The translations under genes and the position numbers were made by a program. This document shows positions 6,067-6,467 of a stretch of 6,467 bases of DNA, piece by piece (position 1 is the first letter of the stretch; every line of letters starts with the position of its first letter). Below the pieces are notes generated by a model. That model saw only the letters and a list, made by a program, of their open reading frames with translations, was not told where the DNA came from and did no database searches. The DNA is from an uncultured Clostridia bacterium (GTDB lineage: Bacteria; Bacillota; Clostridia; Oscillospirales; Ruminococcaceae): NCBI GenBank assembly GCA_937901465.1, contig CALGTU010000042.1:1-6467 (forward strand), written 5' to 3'.

Positions 6067-6164
6067 TTACGCCTAATTTGGCTATTAATAAACATATAAT
6101 TTATTGTAAGACACCTCTAGGACAAGCAAGGCTTAAATGCCTTGTTTTTTATTTTGACGTTTTT
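6059..6164. other. Non-coding junction between the truncated sigma-F-like and GHL10 genes
   Basis: These roughly 105 bases separate two broken genes and carry stops in all minus-strand frames. They contain a 5-bp inverted repeat (TAGGC at 6059-6063 with GCCTA at 6071-6075), three imperfect copies of a 10-base unit (6061-6090: ggctaattac, gcctaatttg, gctattaata) and a hairpin at 6124-6155. None of the frames continues either the sigma factor or the hydrolase. It looks like a deletion or excision scar, but no recombinase or target-site duplication was found. Confidence 0.6.
6124..6155 (+). terminator. Terminator-like hairpin reading on the plus strand
   Basis: aagcaaggc (6124-6132) pairs with gccttgttt (6139-6147), nine pairs including one G-T, with a 6-base loop. 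A T-rich tail (TTTTTTATTTT) follows on the plus strand only. On the minus strand, where all the genes lie, no T tract follows the stem. There is no plus-strand gene for it to terminate, so it may be a leftover of DNA once present at this junction. Confidence 0.55.
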
Positions 6165-6392
6165 TTAAAAATATGTAGATAATTGTGTTTCAAACTCAAA
6201 ATTAAATTTTTTTATTCCTTTAATAAATCCTTCGCATCCGATTTGAAAAAGATCTTCTTCTTCAAATCCTCTATTATTAAATTTCTTTACTATATTCCAT
6301 ATTAATTTTATATTATCATCTATTAGTTTTGACATTGCTTCTTTATTTCCATTTTGAGCTTTTAAAATTGTTAATCTTATTTCTCGTGTCAT
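6165..6392 (-). pseudogene. sigF: Truncated sporulation sigma-F-like factor (region 2 only)
   Basis: The 75-residue product starts MTREIRLTILKAQNGNKEAM and continues with sigma-70 region 2: IKLIWNIVKKFNNRG, EEEDLFQIGCEGFIKGIKKF and QLSTYF. SigF and SigG relatives read DLFQIGCIGLIKAI and FSTYAVPMI at these places. The protein stops right after STY, so regions 2.4, 3 and 4, needed for promoter recognition, are absent; complete SigF is about 240-255 residues. No other frame past 6165 restores the sequence. The ATG has a good ribosome site (GAGGAG, 6401-6406, 8-base spacer). The upstream fragment looks like the spoIIAB C-terminus, which supports sigF over sigG or sigB. Substitutions at usually conserved spots (E for I in GCIG) hint at decay. 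It could bind core RNA polymerase, but should not direct transcription. Confidence 0.75.
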
Positions 6393-6420
6393 GTCAAAAT
6401 CTCCTCTTTAGTAAATTATT

Positions 6421-6467
6421 TTATTTTTTTATTTCTAAATTTTTTCTCATAATTACAGTTGTTCCTA
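6421..6467 (-). CDS. spoIIAB: C-terminal end of an SpoIIAB-like anti-sigma-F factor (start off the window)
   Basis: Only the last 15 codons and two bases are in the window: GTTVIMRKNLEIKK and a TAA stop. SpoIIAB proteins end in a similar strand (B. subtilis: GTTVYLKKH and a short tail), the last part of the GHKL kinase fold. The reading frame ends 28 bases before the sigma-F-like ATG, matching the spoIIAA-spoIIAB-sigF operon order. SpoIIAB binds and inhibits sigma F and phosphorylates SpoIIAA. The identification rests on a very short match plus gene order. Confidence 0.5.
   Translation of the reverse strand, partial: GTTVIMRKNLEIKK

Noticed and set aside
6103..6144. Minus-strand promoter in the junction with TACAAT as -10
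   Set aside because: No acceptable -35 occurs at 16-18 bases; the nearest TTG hexamers match poorly or are badly spaced.
6165..6178. Homopolymer frameshift (run of T then A) as the cause of the sigF stop
   Set aside because: Neither of the other two frames after 6178 encodes anything like the expected AVPMIxGEI continuation, so a simple sequencing frameshift does not explain the break.
6059..6467. A demonstrated skin-like element interrupting sigF
   Set aside because: No recombinase gene, target duplication or sigF 3' fragment is present in the window. It is kept only as a testable idea in the findings.

Overview
The window looks like chromosomal DNA from a low-GC member of the Clostridia (Firmicutes), probably a gut Oscillospiraceae/Ruminococcus-like or related anaerobe. 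The evidence is AT-rich DNA with strong AGGAGG-type ribosome sites, a SCIFF ranthipeptide precursor with its radical SAM maturase (a near-signature of Clostridia), a Clostridia-type YajC and TIGR04086 membrane protein pair, and remnants of the sporulation spoIIA operon. All credible genes lie on the minus strand, so the biological order runs from the right end of the window to the left. No intergenic gap exceeds 300 bases.

Right end (6467 to about 6060): the last codons of what looks like spoIIAB (anti-sigma-F kinase) are followed by the start of a sigma-F-like gene. That gene stops after codon 75, at the end of region 2.2/2.3, so the promoter-recognition regions (2.4, 3 and 4) are absent. 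About 100 bases of non-coding junction follow, with a hairpin and short imperfect repeats. Then comes a 5'-truncated gene for a GHL10 (DUF187/DigH-like) glycoside hydrolase-like protein. Two broken genes therefore face each other across a scar, which is the most unusual part of the window.

Centre (5313 to 2298): a 990-residue exported protein combines a GHL10-like TIM barrel, several beta-rich domains and a C-terminal Amidase_3 (N-acetylmuramoyl-L-alanine amidase). The barrel has lost the conserved acidic motif that its broken neighbour keeps. The gene lies 18 bases after the GHL10 remnant and ends in a 16-bp perfect terminator hairpin.

Left (2254 to 1): yajC has its own promoter and is followed by a TIGR04086 four-helix membrane protein that starts at TTG. 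Next comes scfA (46-residue SCIFF peptide with six cysteines), which has a near-consensus promoter, and then scfB (radical SAM SCIFF maturase), which runs off the left edge. A hairpin between scfA and scfB probably lowers maturase expression relative to precursor. The modified peptide is expected to be a thioether-containing ranthipeptide. Its linkage to yajC suggests a tie to Sec-dependent export, but that is inference. No CRISPR array, tRNA, rRNA or intact mobile element was seen.
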